Assembly: GCF_016595275.2 (NCBI RefSeq)
Contig: NZ_JAENIQ020000002.1
Coordinates: forward strand, 558,001-622,000
From: Corynebacterium pygosceleis
GTDB taxonomy: Bacteria; Actinomycetota; Actinomycetes; Mycobacteriales; Mycobacteriaceae
DNA: 64,000 bases
Direction: 5' to 3'
The translations under genes and the position numbers were made by a program. Shown piece by piece: positions 1 through 10,341 of this stretch. The notes below the pieces were generated by a model, which saw nothing but the letters and a program-made list of their open reading frames with translations, searched no databases and was not told where the DNA came from. Numbering within the stretch: the first letter of the stretch is position 1; every line of letters begins with the position of its first letter.

Positions 1-564
1 GTTCCGTTCGGGCGCTCCCCAGTACACCTCACGACCGTCCATCAGGACGAGTGTGATCTCGTACGGGCCGGGGGCGTCGACCCGGGCGATCTGGCTGCGC
101 AGTCGCTCATCGAGGCTCGCGATGATCTCCGCGACACCGCTGAACAGCTCACGGTCGTCTTCCCGGGTGCCGGTGATCTCCACCGCACCGACGGGCGGGG
201 CGTCGATGATGAAGGGGAGCCCCGTCGCATCGATCAGGTGGTCACCGTCGGACCGCGTCGCGTACAACACGGCCTCACGTTCAGTGACCTCGACGGACAC
301 GGTTCCCGGGAAGTGCCGCTCCACCCGTGCGCGCTCGACCCACGGTAGCGCGGCCACGTCCCGTGCCGCCCGTCCCGCGTCGACCCGCACCATGTTGGCA
401 CCGGTGACGATACCGGTGGCGGCGACGATCTCCTCCCCGTCCGTCCGCCCGGCACCCGTGACGGTGACCTCGCCGACCTTCGCCACGGGCACGAACCAGA
501 CGAGCAGGCCGACGCTGACGAGGAGCACCGTGACCCCGAGGATCCAGGAGATCCGGTTCTTCAC
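1..564 (-). CDS. ftsQ: Cell division protein FtsQ (partial, C-terminus outside window)
   Basis: Bitopic divisome protein that links early and late division proteins. The GTG start at 564 overlaps the murC stop (GTGA), the usual spacing in this operon. The visible 188 residues have a short cytoplasmic N-terminus, one membrane segment (about residues 6-24), then a POTRA domain beginning [10 protein letters not shown] and the FtsQ beta domain. The reading frame runs off the window at base 1. Corynebacterial FtsQ is about 220 residues, so roughly 30 C-terminal residues are missing. It is the last visible gene of the dcw operon; ftsZ is expected next, outside the window. Confidence 0.9.
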   Translation of the reverse strand, partial: MKNRISWILGVTVLLVSVGLLVWFVPVAKVGEVTVTGAGRTDGEEIVAATGIVTGANMVRVDAGRAARDVAALPWVERARVERHFPGTVSVEVTEREAVLYATRSDGDHLIDATGLPFIIDAPPVGAVEITGTREDDRELFSGVAEIIASLDERLRSQIARVDAPGPYEITLVLMDGREVYWGAPERN

Positions 565-2003
565 TGGCCCAGCTCCGTGAGGATCTCCTCGGCGAGGACC
601 GTCACGCTGCCGGCCCCCATCGTGAGCACGATGTCGCCGCTTCCGGCGAGTTCGGCGACCGCCGCCGGTACCCGGTTGAACTCCGGGACATAGACGCACC
701 TGTCGGCACGGACGCGATCGGCGATGATCCGCCCGTCGACGCCTTCCACGGGTTTTTCCCGGGCACCGAAGATGTCGAGCACCACGACGCGGTCCGCGAG
801 TGACAGTGCGTCGGCGAACTCCCCGGCGAACTCGATCGTCCGGGAGTACAGGTGCGGCTGGAAGACCACGATGATACGGCCGTCGCCGGGCTCACTGTCG
901 AGTTTCTCCCGCGTCGCGCGGAGAACGGCCGTGACCTCCGTGGGGTGATGGGCGTAATCGTCGTAGACCCGTACCCCCGCGTGCGGACCGTCCGCCCCGG
1001 CGGGTACCTCACCCCGGAGCTCGAACCTGCGCCGCACACCGGTGAAACCGGACAGGCCCACGGCGAGTCGTCCGGGGTCGGCACCGAGCAACGTTCCGGC
1101 GAGGAGCGCCGCCGTGGCGTTGAGCACCATGTGTTTCCCCGGGGTGTGCATGTTCACGGTCACCGTGTGACCCGTGACGGTGATGGTCGCCCGTGAACCG
1201 AAGGTCTCGGTGACGATCTCCGTCACCTCCGCGCCGCACTCGACCGACGGATGTGCCGCGACGGCGGCGGTGGTGCCGTAGCCGAGGACACGGATTCCCG
1301 CGGCCGTGCACCGCTCCCCCAGTGCTGCGGCGTGCTCGTCGTCGAGACAGACGACGAGGGTGCCGTCCGGGGTCAGACGACCGGCGAAGTCGTCGAAGAC
1401 CTTGAAATAGGCGTCCGGGGTCCCGAAAAAGTCCAGGTGGTCCGGTTCGATGTTGGTGACCACCGCCACCGTCGGCTCGTAACGGAGCAGCGACGCATCC
1501 GATTCATCCGCCTCGGCGACGAAGATGTCACCGGTGCCGTGGTGGGCGTTCGTCCCGGCTTTGTTGAGTTGTCCACCGATCGCGAAACTGGGGTCGCAGC
1601 CCGCCGACTGAAGTGCCACGACGGCCATCGACGTCGTGGACGTCTTGCCGTGGGTTCCCGCGAGGAGCAGCTGCCTGTGGTCCGTCATCAGTTCGGCGAG
1701 CAGATCGGATCGACGGATCACCTCGATACCTGCGGCACGGGCACCGGCGAGTTCGGGATTGTCCTCGGGGATGGCCGCGAAGGAGGTCACGACGACGGTG
1801 GGGCGTTCGTCGAGCAGATCCAGGTTCTTCACGTCGTGACCGATCGCGATCTTCGCCCCCATGGCCCTGAGAGCGAGGACGATTCGGGAATCCTTCATGT
1901 CGGAGCCGGAGACCTGCATGCCGCGGGACAGGAGGATGCGGGCGACGCCAGACATCCCGGCTCCGCCGATGCCGATCAGATGGACACGGGACAGGTCAGT
2001 CAT
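561..2003 (-). CDS. murC: UDP-N-acetylmuramate--L-alanine ligase MurC
   Basis: Cytoplasmic ATP-dependent ligase that adds the first amino acid, L-Ala, to UDP-MurNAc. The 480-residue length is normal. The N-terminal Rossmann motif GIGGAGMSG is at residues 11-19 and the Mur-ligase ATP loop GTHGKTS at 116-122. The central EADESD motif and a C-terminal DDYAHHP motif are present. It follows murG by 31 bp and overlaps ftsQ by 4 nt, so it is translated as part of the dcw operon. Confidence 0.97.
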   Translation of the reverse strand: MTDLSRVHLIGIGGAGMSGVARILLSRGMQVSGSDMKDSRIVLALRAMGAKIAIGHDVKNLDLLDERPTVVVTSFAAIPEDNPELAGARAAGIEVIRRSDLLAELMTDHRQLLLAGTHGKTSTTSMAVVALQSAGCDPSFAIGGQLNKAGTNAHHGTGDIFVAEADESDASLLRYEPTVAVVTNIEPDHLDFFGTPDAYFKVFDDFAGRLTPDGTLVVCLDDEHAAALGERCTAAGIRVLGYGTTAAVAAHPSVECGAEVTEIVTETFGSRATITVTGHTVTVNMHTPGKHMVLNATAALLAGTLLGADPGRLAVGLSGFTGVRRRFELRGEVPAGADGPHAGVRVYDDYAHHPTEVTAVLRATREKLDSEPGDGRIIVVFQPHLYSRTIEFAGEFADALSLADRVVVLDIFGAREKPVEGVDGRIIADRVRADRCVYVPEFNRVPAAVAELAGSGDIVLTMGAGSVTVLAEEILTELGQ

Positions 2004-2034
2004 CGTCTACCTCGTTGTTTTCTCGGTGGGAGGG

Positions 2035-3126
2035 TCAGTTGGTGCGGGCGGCGTCAGCCACCAGGTCAGCGATGGTCTCCGCCGCATGCCCGAGGCCGCT
2101 GCCACGGGTCGCCGCGGACAATCTTGCGAGGGTGTCGTCGTCGCCGAGGAGGGCGGTGACCCGTTCCGCGAGCGCGGCACCGGTGAGGTCCGCGTCCCGG
2201 ATGAGTTCCGCACCACCGGCGTCGATCACGGGCCGGGCGTTGAGTTCCTGCTCACCGTTGCCGTGCGGGAGGGGCACGTAGATGGCCGGGAGACCGGAGG
2301 CCGTGACCTCCGCGACGGTCATGGCGCCCGCCCGGCAGACCACGAGGTCGGCCACCGCGAGGGCGAGGTCCATCGTGTCGATGTACGGCAGTGTGTGCCA
2401 GCCCCCGCAGGTCTCGGGCGCGGGGTTCTTCCGGCCGTGGGCGTGGAGGATCTGGTGTCCGGCCGCGGTGATCTCCGGGGCGGCCTCGGCGAGTGCCGCG
2501 TTGATCGACGCCGCCCCCTGCGAACCGCCGGTGACGAGGAGGGTCCTCTTCTCCGGGTCAAGTCCGTACCGGGCGACGGCCTGTGCCTTCCGGGCGGCCC
2601 GCCCGGATTCACTGAGTTCCTCACCGGACAGACCGGGTCGGATGGGGACCCCCACGACCTCACCGCGCAGACCCGAGTCCGCGACGGCGTTCAGCCCGGT
2701 CCCGCCGCACCACACGCCGAGTTTGTTGGCGAGTCCGGCACGGGCGTTGGCCTCATGGACGAAGAAGGGGATGCCGAGCCTGCGGGCGGCGAGATAGGCG
2801 GGTGCCGCGACATATCCACCGAAGCCGATGAGCACGTCCGCTTCGACCTCACGGAGGACGTCGACGGTCTGCCCGACCGCGCGCCACACCCGGAGCGGCA
2901 GCCGGAGGAGGTCCATGCCCGGTTTCCGCGGCACGGGCACGGGATCGATGAGGGCGAGTTCATAGCCGCGTGCGGGAACCAGGTCCCGTTCGAGCCCACG
3001 GGTGGTCCCCAGAGCGGTGACACGGGCGTCGTGGCGGCTCCGCAGCGCATCGGCGACGGCGAGGGCCGGCTCGATGTGGCCGGCGGTTCCGCCCCCGGCG
3101 ACGACGACGGACAAGGGGGTGTTCAT
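2035..3126 (-). CDS. murG: Lipid II synthase MurG (undecaprenyl-PP-MurNAc-pentapeptide GlcNAc transferase)
   Basis: Membrane-associated GT28 glycosyltransferase that transfers GlcNAc from UDP-GlcNAc to lipid I, making lipid II. The protein has 363 residues. The N-terminal glycine-rich acceptor loop [11 protein letters not shown] is at residues 10-20. The C-terminal half carries the donor-site features VTGGSQGA and a GAMTVAE segment. It starts 6 nt after the ftsW stop, consistent with coupled translation. FtsW, MurG and MurC being adjacent is standard for this cluster. Confidence 0.96.
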   Translation of the reverse strand: MNTPLSVVVAGGGTAGHIEPALAVADALRSRHDARVTALGTTRGLERDLVPARGYELALIDPVPVPRKPGMDLLRLPLRVWRAVGQTVDVLREVEADVLIGFGGYVAAPAYLAARRLGIPFFVHEANARAGLANKLGVWCGGTGLNAVADSGLRGEVVGVPIRPGLSGEELSESGRAARKAQAVARYGLDPEKRTLLVTGGSQGAASINAALAEAAPEITAAGHQILHAHGRKNPAPETCGGWHTLPYIDTMDLALAVADLVVCRAGAMTVAEVTASGLPAIYVPLPHGNGEQELNARPVIDAGGAELIRDADLTGAALAERVTALLGDDDTLARLSAATRGSGLGHAAETIADLVADAARTN

Positions 3127-3132
3127 GGTTGA

Positions 3133-4644
3133 TCAGCCTCTTCTGCGGGTGTGGTGGTGATCGGGTCGGACGGGTCCCCCGGGACGTGGCCTGCGGCGGC
3201 GTGATCCCGCTCCGCCAGTGACGCTACCACCGCCCGGCCCCGTGGGCCGGGGCGGCTGCCGTCCCTCCGTGGACGACGGGGCGGACGAACGGGGACCACG
3301 CCGGTGGGTGACCGGTTCGGTGGATTGACGCACGGGACGGGCCCGGCGGCGTACCGCCCCCCGTGATCCGGCCGGATCGGGTTCCCGCAACCTCAGCAAC
3401 CTGTCGATCGCGGGCCGACCGTAGGACTGCATCGTCGAGACCGCCTCGGGTTCATGCCGTGCCGCGCTCGCGAGCAGTCCCATCGACCCGACCGTGATGA
3501 TCGCGGAGCTGCCCCCGGAGGAGATCATGGGCAACTGGATGCCGGTGACCGGCAGCAGGCCGACGACGTAGCCGATGTTGACGAACGCCTGCGAGACGAC
3601 ACCCGCGGTGAGCGTCGCGGCCAGCAGTTTCAGGTACGGGTCGGTGGAACGCATGGCGCACCGCAGGCCGACGAGCCCCAGTGCACCGAACAGCAGGATC
3701 ACGAGGGTCCCGCCGACCAGGCCGGTCTCCTCCCCGATGATGGCGAAGATGAAGTCGTTCTTCGCTTCCGGGAGATAGAACCATTTCGCCCGGGACTGTC
3801 CCGGGCCGACGCCTCCCGTTCCACCTTCGGCGAGCGAGAGGAAACCCTGGTAGGACTGGAAGGCCTTGCCCCGGACATCGTCGAAGTCGCCGAGGAGGGC
3901 GTCCTTGTACACCTCCAGCCGGTGGGTACGGTAGTTGCCCTCACCACCGCCGAAGGTGGAGACGAGTGCGTACCCGACGGCCAGGACACCGCCGGCCGCC
4001 ACCATCCCGGTGATGAAGCGTCCGGGGATACCGGCGAAGACGAGCACGAGCCCGGCGACCGAGAGGCAGACGACCGCCATGCCGACGTCCGGCTGGCGGA
4101 GGATCAGACCGACGATGAGGACCGTCACACCGCAGTAGTGCATGTAGTGGTTGTTGAGCCAGTGCCGGACGGGGCCGCGATCGCTCAGGTAGTGGGCCCC
4201 CCAGACGGCGAGGGTGACCTTGGCGAGTTCGGAGGGCTGGAAGGTGAAGGGACCGAGGGCAAGCCAGGATCTGGCTCCCGATTCCACGAGGCCCGTCCCG
4301 ACACCCGGTATGAGTACCGCGCAGAGGAGGACGATGGTGAGCAGGAGGAGCGGGGTCGCGAGGCGTCGGATCATCGACGGCCGCATCCACAGGGCCAGCC
4401 AGAGAACGACGTAGCCGACGAAGAGGAAGACCATGTGCCGGAGTCCCTGTGTCCACACGCCGCTGTCCAGGGCGGACCAGGTCGTGGAGGACGACAGGAC
4501 CATGACCGCGCCGACGGCGGTTATCAGCGCGACGACGGACAGGATGAGGAAATAGTCGAAGAACGGGCGCGACAGGTAGTCCCGGATGTGTGCGCGGAGC
4601 CGGTCCGGTGCGGACTGTCCGCGTGCCGTGGTGTCCTGGGTCAT
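3133..4644 (-). CDS. ftsW: FtsW, SEDS-family septal peptidoglycan glycosyltransferase
   Basis: Polytopic inner-membrane polymerase that builds septal glycan strands from lipid II together with the class B PBP FtsI. About ten hydrophobic segments lie between residues 30 and 395. The SEDS signature around PVTGIQLPMISSGGSS is at 365-380, and RQPDVGMA is at 183-190. The last ~100 residues (400-503) form a basic, proline-rich cytoplasmic tail (for example RRRARPVR), longer than in enterobacterial FtsW but usual in Actinobacteria. The gene sits 20 nt after murD and 6 nt before murG. Confidence 0.95.
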   Translation of the reverse strand: MTQDTTARGQSAPDRLRAHIRDYLSRPFFDYFLILSVVALITAVGAVMVLSSSTTWSALDSGVWTQGLRHMVFLFVGYVVLWLALWMRPSMIRRLATPLLLLTIVLLCAVLIPGVGTGLVESGARSWLALGPFTFQPSELAKVTLAVWGAHYLSDRGPVRHWLNNHYMHYCGVTVLIVGLILRQPDVGMAVVCLSVAGLVLVFAGIPGRFITGMVAAGGVLAVGYALVSTFGGGEGNYRTHRLEVYKDALLGDFDDVRGKAFQSYQGFLSLAEGGTGGVGPGQSRAKWFYLPEAKNDFIFAIIGEETGLVGGTLVILLFGALGLVGLRCAMRSTDPYLKLLAATLTAGVVSQAFVNIGYVVGLLPVTGIQLPMISSGGSSAIITVGSMGLLASAARHEPEAVSTMQSYGRPAIDRLLRLREPDPAGSRGAVRRRARPVRQSTEPVTHRRGPRSSAPSSTEGRQPPRPTGPGGGSVTGGAGSRRRRPRPGGPVRPDHHHTRRRG

Positions 4645-4664
4645 TGTCTTCGGGCCTCTCTTGG

Positions 4665-6047
4665 TCAGGCGGTCAGGTCCCGGGCGGCCCGGGCGAAGCA
4701 GTCCCCGCGGTGCCCCATGCCCCGGTACATGTCGAGGGACGCGGCGGCCGGTGCGAGCAGGACGATGTCTCCCGGGGCGGCGATGTCGACGGCGCGGGCC
4801 ATCAACTGTGTCATCGCCTCCTCCGGATCGGTGGAATCCGTGCAGTGGACCAGCGCGTCGGGGGCATGGTGTTCCACGGCGGCGGCCAGCAGGTTCCGGT
4901 CCACCCCGAGAAGAAGTGCCGCCTTGATGCGTCCGGCGTGGCGGGCGACCAGCTCATCGACCTCGGCTCCCTTGAGTTGGCCACCGGCGATCCAGATGAC
5001 CGATCCGTGGCCGGTGAGCGCGGCATCGGCCGCGTGCGGATTGGTGGCCTTGGAATTGTCGACGTAGTCGACCCCGGCGTACCGGTGCACCACCTGACCA
5101 CGGTGTCCGGAGACCTCGTAGACCGCGAGCGCCTCCCGGATCGCTGCGGGGTCCAGTCCCTGGGAGCGGGCCAGGGCCGCAGCGGCCAGCGCGTCGAGGA
5201 TTCCCGCCGGCCCCGCCGGGGAGATCCCGTCGGCCGGGGCGAGGACGATGTTGTCCCCGAAGGCGTTGTCGACGAGGTTGCCGTCGACGACACCGAGCTG
5301 ACCGGTCTCCGGCACCCCGAGGGTGAAACCGACGGTCGTGGTCCCGGTTCCCCCCGCTGCCGGGACACGGGACACGACCTCGGGGTCGTCGGCCCCGATG
5401 ACCGCGTACGTTCCACGCAGTGCCCGGAGTTTCGCGTCCGCGTATCCGTCGAAGGATCCGTGCCAGTCGATGTGGTCGTCCGCGAGGTTGAGCAGCGCAC
5501 CGGCGTCCGGGCGGAGGGTGGGGGCCCAGTGCAGCTGGAAGCTGGAGAGTTCCGCGACGAGGACATCGACGCGGGGTTCCGCGGTGAGCGCGTCACCGAC
5601 GGAGACGCCGATGTTGCCGACGGCGGCGGCGGTGCCCGGGCCCCGGTCCATCATCGCCGCGCACATCGCTGTCGTCGTGGTCTTGCCGTTGGTGCCGGTG
5701 ACGACGAGCCAGGTCCGGGGCTCACCGAAATGGCCCTCCTGATCGAGGCGCCAGGCCAGTTCCACGTCACCGATCACCTCGACGCCCCGGTCCGCCGCCG
5801 TACGCAGGAGCGGGGCGTCGGGGCGCCAGCCCGGCGAGGTCACCACCGTACGGTAGTCACCGATACGTTCCAGGGCGGTCGTGACATCGGTGGTGTCGCA
5901 TCCGGTGGCCTCCGCGACGCGGAGCCGGGCGGTCTCATCGTCGTCCGCGACGGTCACCCGCGCCCCCAGGTCGCGGAGCATGCGGGCGCAGCCGGCACCG
6001 GATACACCTGCACCGGCGACGAGGACGGGGCCATCGAGAGAGATCAT
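4665..6047 (-). CDS. murD: UDP-N-acetylmuramoylalanine--D-glutamate ligase MurD
   Basis: ATP-dependent ligase adding D-glutamate to UDP-MurNAc-L-Ala. The protein has 460 residues. The N-terminal UDP-binding loop VAGAGVSGAG lies at 10-19 and the ATP loop GTNGKTT at 118-124. The NLADDHIDWHGS segment is the central-domain signature, and a late DNSKATNPHA motif is typical of MurD. It starts 4 nt after the mraY stop and is followed by ftsW after 20 nt. Confidence 0.96.
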   Translation of the reverse strand: MISLDGPVLVAGAGVSGAGCARMLRDLGARVTVADDDETARLRVAEATGCDTTDVTTALERIGDYRTVVTSPGWRPDAPLLRTAADRGVEVIGDVELAWRLDQEGHFGEPRTWLVVTGTNGKTTTTAMCAAMMDRGPGTAAAVGNIGVSVGDALTAEPRVDVLVAELSSFQLHWAPTLRPDAGALLNLADDHIDWHGSFDGYADAKLRALRGTYAVIGADDPEVVSRVPAAGGTGTTTVGFTLGVPETGQLGVVDGNLVDNAFGDNIVLAPADGISPAGPAGILDALAAAALARSQGLDPAAIREALAVYEVSGHRGQVVHRYAGVDYVDNSKATNPHAADAALTGHGSVIWIAGGQLKGAEVDELVARHAGRIKAALLLGVDRNLLAAAVEHHAPDALVHCTDSTDPEEAMTQLMARAVDIAAPGDIVLLAPAAASLDMYRGMGHRGDCFARAARDLTA

Positions 6048-6051
6048 GTTC

Positions 6052-7152
6052 CTACACTCCGGAGGTTGTGAGCCACTCGCCGTAGAACAGCGCGATACCG
6101 GTCATGCACGCCATGGCGGTGAGCAGCCAGAAACGGATGACTACCGTCGTCTCGGCCCACCCGCCGTTCTCGAAGTGGTGGTGGAAGGGGGCCATGCGGA
6201 AGAAACGGGTTCCGCGGGTCCGGAAGACGACGACCTGGATCACGACGGACGCCGCCTCGATGACGAAGAGCGCACCGATGACGATCATCAGCAGCTCGGT
6301 CCGGGACGCGACGGAGATGCCTGCGACGAGTCCACCGAGCGCGAGGGAACCCGTGTCCCCCATGAAGATCTTGGCCGGTGCGGCGTTCCACCAGAGGAAT
6401 CCGAGGCAGGCGCCGAGTCCAGCCGAGGCGAGGATGGCGAGATCCAGCGGATCCCGCACCGAGTAGCAGCCGGGTTCGACGGACACGGAGCAGGAGTTCC
6501 GGAACTGCCAGAAGGTGACCAGCGTGTAGGCACCCATGACCATGGCGGTGGCTCCGGCGGCGAGACCGTCGAGTCCGTCGGTCAGATTCACCGCGTTCGA
6601 CCACGCGGAGATGAGTATGTACATGAAAACCAGGAACAGGACCAGGCCGATGATTCCGCCGCCGAAGGCGATGTTGAAGGTCTCGATGTCCCGGATGAAA
6701 CTGAGGTTGGTGGTTCCGGGGGTCAGCCCGTCACCGTTCGAGAACCGCAGCACGAGCCACCCGAAGGCGAGGGCGAGAACGAGCTGGCCGATGAGTTTGG
6801 CCTTCTTGTTCAGACCGAGGTTCCTGCCTTTGGCGAGTTTGATGTAGTCGTCCGCGAACCCGAGCAGTCCCATGCCGAGGGTCAGCCCCAGGACGAGGAG
6901 ACCGGAGGCGGTGAAGCCACCGAAACCACGGGCCACCCCGATGAGGGAGGTCAGGATGTAGGCGACGAGGATCCCCGCGATGATGGCGACGCCACCCATC
7001 GTCGGGGTGCCGCGTTTGCGCATGTGGGAGGCCGGGCCGTCCTCGCGGATGTGCTGGCCGAGTCCTTCATCGCTGAACCAGCGGATGAGTACCGGGGTGA
7101 GGAAGATCGCGACGAGAAAGGCGATGGCTCCACTGATGATTATCTGGGTCAC
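6052..7152 (-). CDS. mraY: Phospho-MurNAc-pentapeptide transferase MraY (lipid I synthase)
   Basis: Integral membrane enzyme that attaches phospho-MurNAc-pentapeptide to undecaprenyl phosphate. The 366 residues form about ten membrane segments. Catalytic-site motifs are visible: DDY at 101-103, [13 protein letters not shown] at 186-198, [11 protein letters not shown], and the histidine cluster PFHHHFE near the C-terminus. The GTG start at 7152 overlaps the murF stop (GTGA), so the two genes are translationally coupled. Confidence 0.97.
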   Translation of the reverse strand: MTQIIISGAIAFLVAIFLTPVLIRWFSDEGLGQHIREDGPASHMRKRGTPTMGGVAIIAGILVAYILTSLIGVARGFGGFTASGLLVLGLTLGMGLLGFADDYIKLAKGRNLGLNKKAKLIGQLVLALAFGWLVLRFSNGDGLTPGTTNLSFIRDIETFNIAFGGGIIGLVLFLVFMYILISAWSNAVNLTDGLDGLAAGATAMVMGAYTLVTFWQFRNSCSVSVEPGCYSVRDPLDLAILASAGLGACLGFLWWNAAPAKIFMGDTGSLALGGLVAGISVASRTELLMIVIGALFVIEAASVVIQVVVFRTRGTRFFRMAPFHHHFENGGWAETTVVIRFWLLTAMACMTGIALFYGEWLTTSGV

Positions 7153-8666
7153 TGTTCTGCGTCCTGCTCCTCGAGAGATTCCGTCACCGGTAGGGCCAGC
7201 AGGGTGTCCGCCACCCGCCAGAGCTGCTCGGAGGATGAGGCCTTGACCAGCACCACATCCCCCGGTTCCAGTGCCGGTTGTACAAAGTTGATCGCCGCGT
7301 CGACGGAGTCGGCGGTCACGACCCTCGTCCCCGCGGTCTCCGCCGCCTGTGCCAGGGCGTGTGTGTTCACGCCGGTGCCCACAGCGACGAGACGCGGGAT
7401 CCCGCTCTCACCGAGCAGTCTCCCGGTCTCCGCGTGCCGGTCGGCGGCGTCGGGGCCGAGCTCGTTCATCTGTCCGAGCACGGCCCACGCCGTACCGCCC
7501 GTCGCAGCCGCACTGTGCGCGAGGGCCCTGATCCCGGCGGCCATCGAGTCGGGGTTCGCGTTGTAGGAGTCATTGATCACGGTGACGCCGTCGTCCCTCC
7601 GGGTGACCTCCATCCGACGTCCCGACACCGGCTCGTGCGCGGAAACCGCGGCGCAGGCGCTCCGGGGGTCGAGGCCGGCACCGACGGCGGCGGCGATCGC
7701 CGCCAGGGCGTTGGACACCTGGTGGTCCCCGACGAGATTCAGGCTGACCGGTTCCGAGAGACCGTCCGGCCCCTCGACCGTGAAACTGGCCCGGCACGCC
7801 TCGTCGAGTCGCACGGCGTCGGCGCGGTAGTCCGCACCGGGGTCACCGGCTGCGCTGAAGGTGACGACGCGGGCGCGGGTCCGGCCCGCCATCGCGGCGA
7901 CGAGCGGATCGTCGGCGTTGAGTACGGCCACTCCCCCGTCGTCGGCACCGGGCAGAACCTCGACGAGTTCCCCCTTGGCGCGCGCGATGGTGTCCCGGTC
8001 GCCGAACTCACCGATGTGTGCGGTACCGACGTTGAGGACCACACCGACGACGGGAGGGGCGATGGCGGCGAGTTCCGCGACGTGTCCCACTCCCCGGGCG
8101 GACAGTTCCGCGACGAGGTAGTCGGTGTCCGTCGAGCACCGCAGCGCGGTGTACGGATGGCCGATCTCGTTGTTGAACGAACCGGGGGGTGCGACGACGT
8201 CACCGCCACCGTCGTTCTCCCGCAGCACCGAGGCGATGAGATCCTTGACGGTGGTCTTTCCCGCGGATCCGGTGACCCCGACGACGCGCATGCCGTGGCC
8301 GGCCGCGACGTCGACGTTGTGCCGGGCGAGTCTCCCGAGCGCGGCGATGACCGCGGCACCGTGTCCCGAGGGATCATGCTCGTAGGCGGCGGCGTTGCTC
8401 TCCGGACGGGGAACCTCCGGGACGATGATCGACGGCGCGCCGGTTTCGCGGGCGGCCAGGGCGACGGTGGCGCCTGACTCGACGGCCCCGACGGCGTAGT
8501 CGTGTCCGTCGACCTGCGCCCCCGGCAGACAGACGAACAGTCCGCCCGGTTCGATACGGCGCGAATCGAACTCGACCGACCCGGTGACGATCGCCTCCGG
8601 GTCGGCGCCGTCGGCGAGATAGCCTCCCGTGACGCCGACGATGTCACTGACAGACATCCGGATCAT
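7149..8666 (-). CDS. murF: UDP-MurNAc-tripeptide--D-alanyl-D-alanine ligase MurF
   Basis: Adds D-Ala-D-Ala to the UDP-MurNAc tripeptide, completing the cytoplasmic precursor. The 505-residue protein has the Mur-ligase ATP loop GSAGKTT at 133-139 and the central [11 protein letters not shown] motif. The C-terminal [11 protein letters not shown] motif is diagnostic for MurF. The ATG start overlaps the murE stop (ATGA) and its own stop overlaps the mraY start (GTGA), so murE-murF-mraY are coupled. Confidence 0.96.
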   Translation of the reverse strand: MIRMSVSDIVGVTGGYLADGADPEAIVTGSVEFDSRRIEPGGLFVCLPGAQVDGHDYAVGAVESGATVALAARETGAPSIIVPEVPRPESNAAAYEHDPSGHGAAVIAALGRLARHNVDVAAGHGMRVVGVTGSAGKTTVKDLIASVLRENDGGGDVVAPPGSFNNEIGHPYTALRCSTDTDYLVAELSARGVGHVAELAAIAPPVVGVVLNVGTAHIGEFGDRDTIARAKGELVEVLPGADDGGVAVLNADDPLVAAMAGRTRARVVTFSAAGDPGADYRADAVRLDEACRASFTVEGPDGLSEPVSLNLVGDHQVSNALAAIAAAVGAGLDPRSACAAVSAHEPVSGRRMEVTRRDDGVTVINDSYNANPDSMAAGIRALAHSAAATGGTAWAVLGQMNELGPDAADRHAETGRLLGESGIPRLVAVGTGVNTHALAQAAETAGTRVVTADSVDAAINFVQPALEPGDVVLVKASSSEQLWRVADTLLALPVTESLEEQDAEQ

Positions 8667-10210
8667 GCCGGTTCCTCCGTTTCCGGTCGCTCGGTCACCC
8701 GGGCGTCGATCGCACGGGTCAGGGATTCCGCGTCATCGAACGGATGCCGGGTGTCCCCGATCAACTGACCGGTTTCATGTCCCTTACCCGCGATGATGAC
8801 CGCGTCACCGGGTCTCGCCCACGCCACGGCCTCCCGGATCGCCTCGTCACGGGAGGCGATCTCCCGGATGTCGGCCAGACGTTTCTTCTTTCCGGCGCTC
8901 TTCCGTTCGCGGACGGCTTCCCGCGCGCCCCGGAGAACGGCCTTCCGGATCTCCGCGGGATCCTCGCTCCTCGGATTGTCATCGGTGACGATGACCAGGT
9001 CAGCCGCGCGCGCCGCCGCTGATCCCATGAGCGGACGCTTCGCGCTGTCCCGGTCCCCGCCGGCCCCGATCACGATTCCGACACGGCCCTCGGTCTGGCT
9101 CCGCAGTGTCTTCAGTACGGCGGACACCGCCGCGGGTTTGTGGGCGTAGTCGACGACGGCGAGGAAATCCTGCCCCCGGTCGATGTTCTGCATCCGTCCC
9201 GGTACGACGACCCCGGCCATTCCAGCGGCGATGGTCTTCGCGTCCTCACCGGCGGCGACCGCCATGGTCAGTGCGAGCGCGGCGTTGGCCACGTTGAACC
9301 TGCCGGGGAGCGGAACCTCGCAGATGATGTCCCGGTCGTCGATGCGCACGGGGAAACGCTGAGTCCCGGCGGCACCGACCTCGGGGTCCCCCACCGTGAC
9401 CGATGCGGGGCGCGAACCGGTCGAGACGGTGACCGCCGCCGGACCGGCCAGCCTCGACAGTTTCTGTCCGTGGTCGTCGTCCACGCAGATCACGGACCTT
9501 CTGGCACGGATGGTGGAACCGGGCCGGAAGAACCGGGCCTTCGTCGCGAAGTAGTCCTCCATCGTGTCATGGAAGTCCAGGTGGTCCTGCGAGAGATTGG
9601 TGAATCCGGCGACGTCGAACTCGGTGCCGACGATCCTGCCGAGCGCGATCGCGTGGGAGGAGACCTCCATGACCACGTGCGTGACCCCCTCCGACCGCAT
9701 CCGGTCGAAGATCTCCTGGAGAACCGGGGCTTCCGGGGTGGTCAGCTGGGTCGGTACGGGCTCTCCGTTGATCCGGGTGCCGTTGGTTCCGATCACGCCG
9801 ACCCTGTGCCCGGCGGCGAGGAGCCCCGCCTCCAGCAGGTAGCTCGTCGTCGTCTTACCCGACGTACCGGTCACCCCGAAGAGGGTCATGTCCCGCGACG
9901 GGTGACCGTGGACGGCGGAAGCGACCGTCCCCAGGACCTCCCGGACATCGTCGACGACGATGACGGGACGCTTCTCGTGCCGGTCCTGGAGGATACGTTC
10001 CCCTTCCGCGTCGGTGAGGATGGCGGCCGCCACCGACTCCCGCGCGTATCCGGCGCCGTGTGTCCGGGTTCCGGGCACCGCCGCGAACAGTCCCCCCTCA
10101 GGCAGTTCCTGGGCGTTGATCCCGACCGCGCTGATGCGCACCGAACCGGCGGCGTCCTGGTTCAGACTGCCGCCGCTCAACTCGGCGATGGTATCCAGTG
10201 TGATGGCCAC
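8663..10210 (-). CDS. murE: UDP-MurNAc-L-Ala-D-Glu--meso-diaminopimelate ligase MurE
   Basis: Adds the third peptide residue. The 515-residue protein has the ATP loop GTSGKTT at 115-121 and, in the C-terminal domain, DNPR at 411-414. In this family DNPR marks specificity for meso-diaminopimelate rather than lysine, which fits the mDAP-type wall of Corynebacterium. The GTG start at 10210 is preceded by a good AAGGAG site. A gap of 131 bp separates it from ftsI, the widest break between rsmH and ftsQ. Confidence 0.96.
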   Translation of the reverse strand: MAITLDTIAELSGGSLNQDAAGSVRISAVGINAQELPEGGLFAAVPGTRTHGAGYARESVAAAILTDAEGERILQDRHEKRPVIVVDDVREVLGTVASAVHGHPSRDMTLFGVTGTSGKTTTSYLLEAGLLAAGHRVGVIGTNGTRINGEPVPTQLTTPEAPVLQEIFDRMRSEGVTHVVMEVSSHAIALGRIVGTEFDVAGFTNLSQDHLDFHDTMEDYFATKARFFRPGSTIRARRSVICVDDDHGQKLSRLAGPAAVTVSTGSRPASVTVGDPEVGAAGTQRFPVRIDDRDIICEVPLPGRFNVANAALALTMAVAAGEDAKTIAAGMAGVVVPGRMQNIDRGQDFLAVVDYAHKPAAVSAVLKTLRSQTEGRVGIVIGAGGDRDSAKRPLMGSAAARAADLVIVTDDNPRSEDPAEIRKAVLRGAREAVRERKSAGKKKRLADIREIASRDEAIREAVAWARPGDAVIIAGKGHETGQLIGDTRHPFDDAESLTRAIDARVTERPETEEPA

Positions 10211-10341
10211 TGTCCTGGCACACTCCTTATTGCTCTCAGATCGGTACTGCCTCGGTTACGGGGCGGAACGTGATTCTATCTGTGGACACCGGCGGGAGAC
10301 ATTCCCGGGCCGGTGGCCGGACGAAGTTCCGGTCGGGCGCG

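Noticed and set aside
1861..3132. 423-codon + strand frame antisense to murC/murG
   Set aside because: Shadow of murG codons, no motif, no ribosome site.
3454..5067. 537-codon + strand frame across ftsW and murD
   Set aside because: Same antisense effect; crosses the boundary of two well-supported minus-strand genes.
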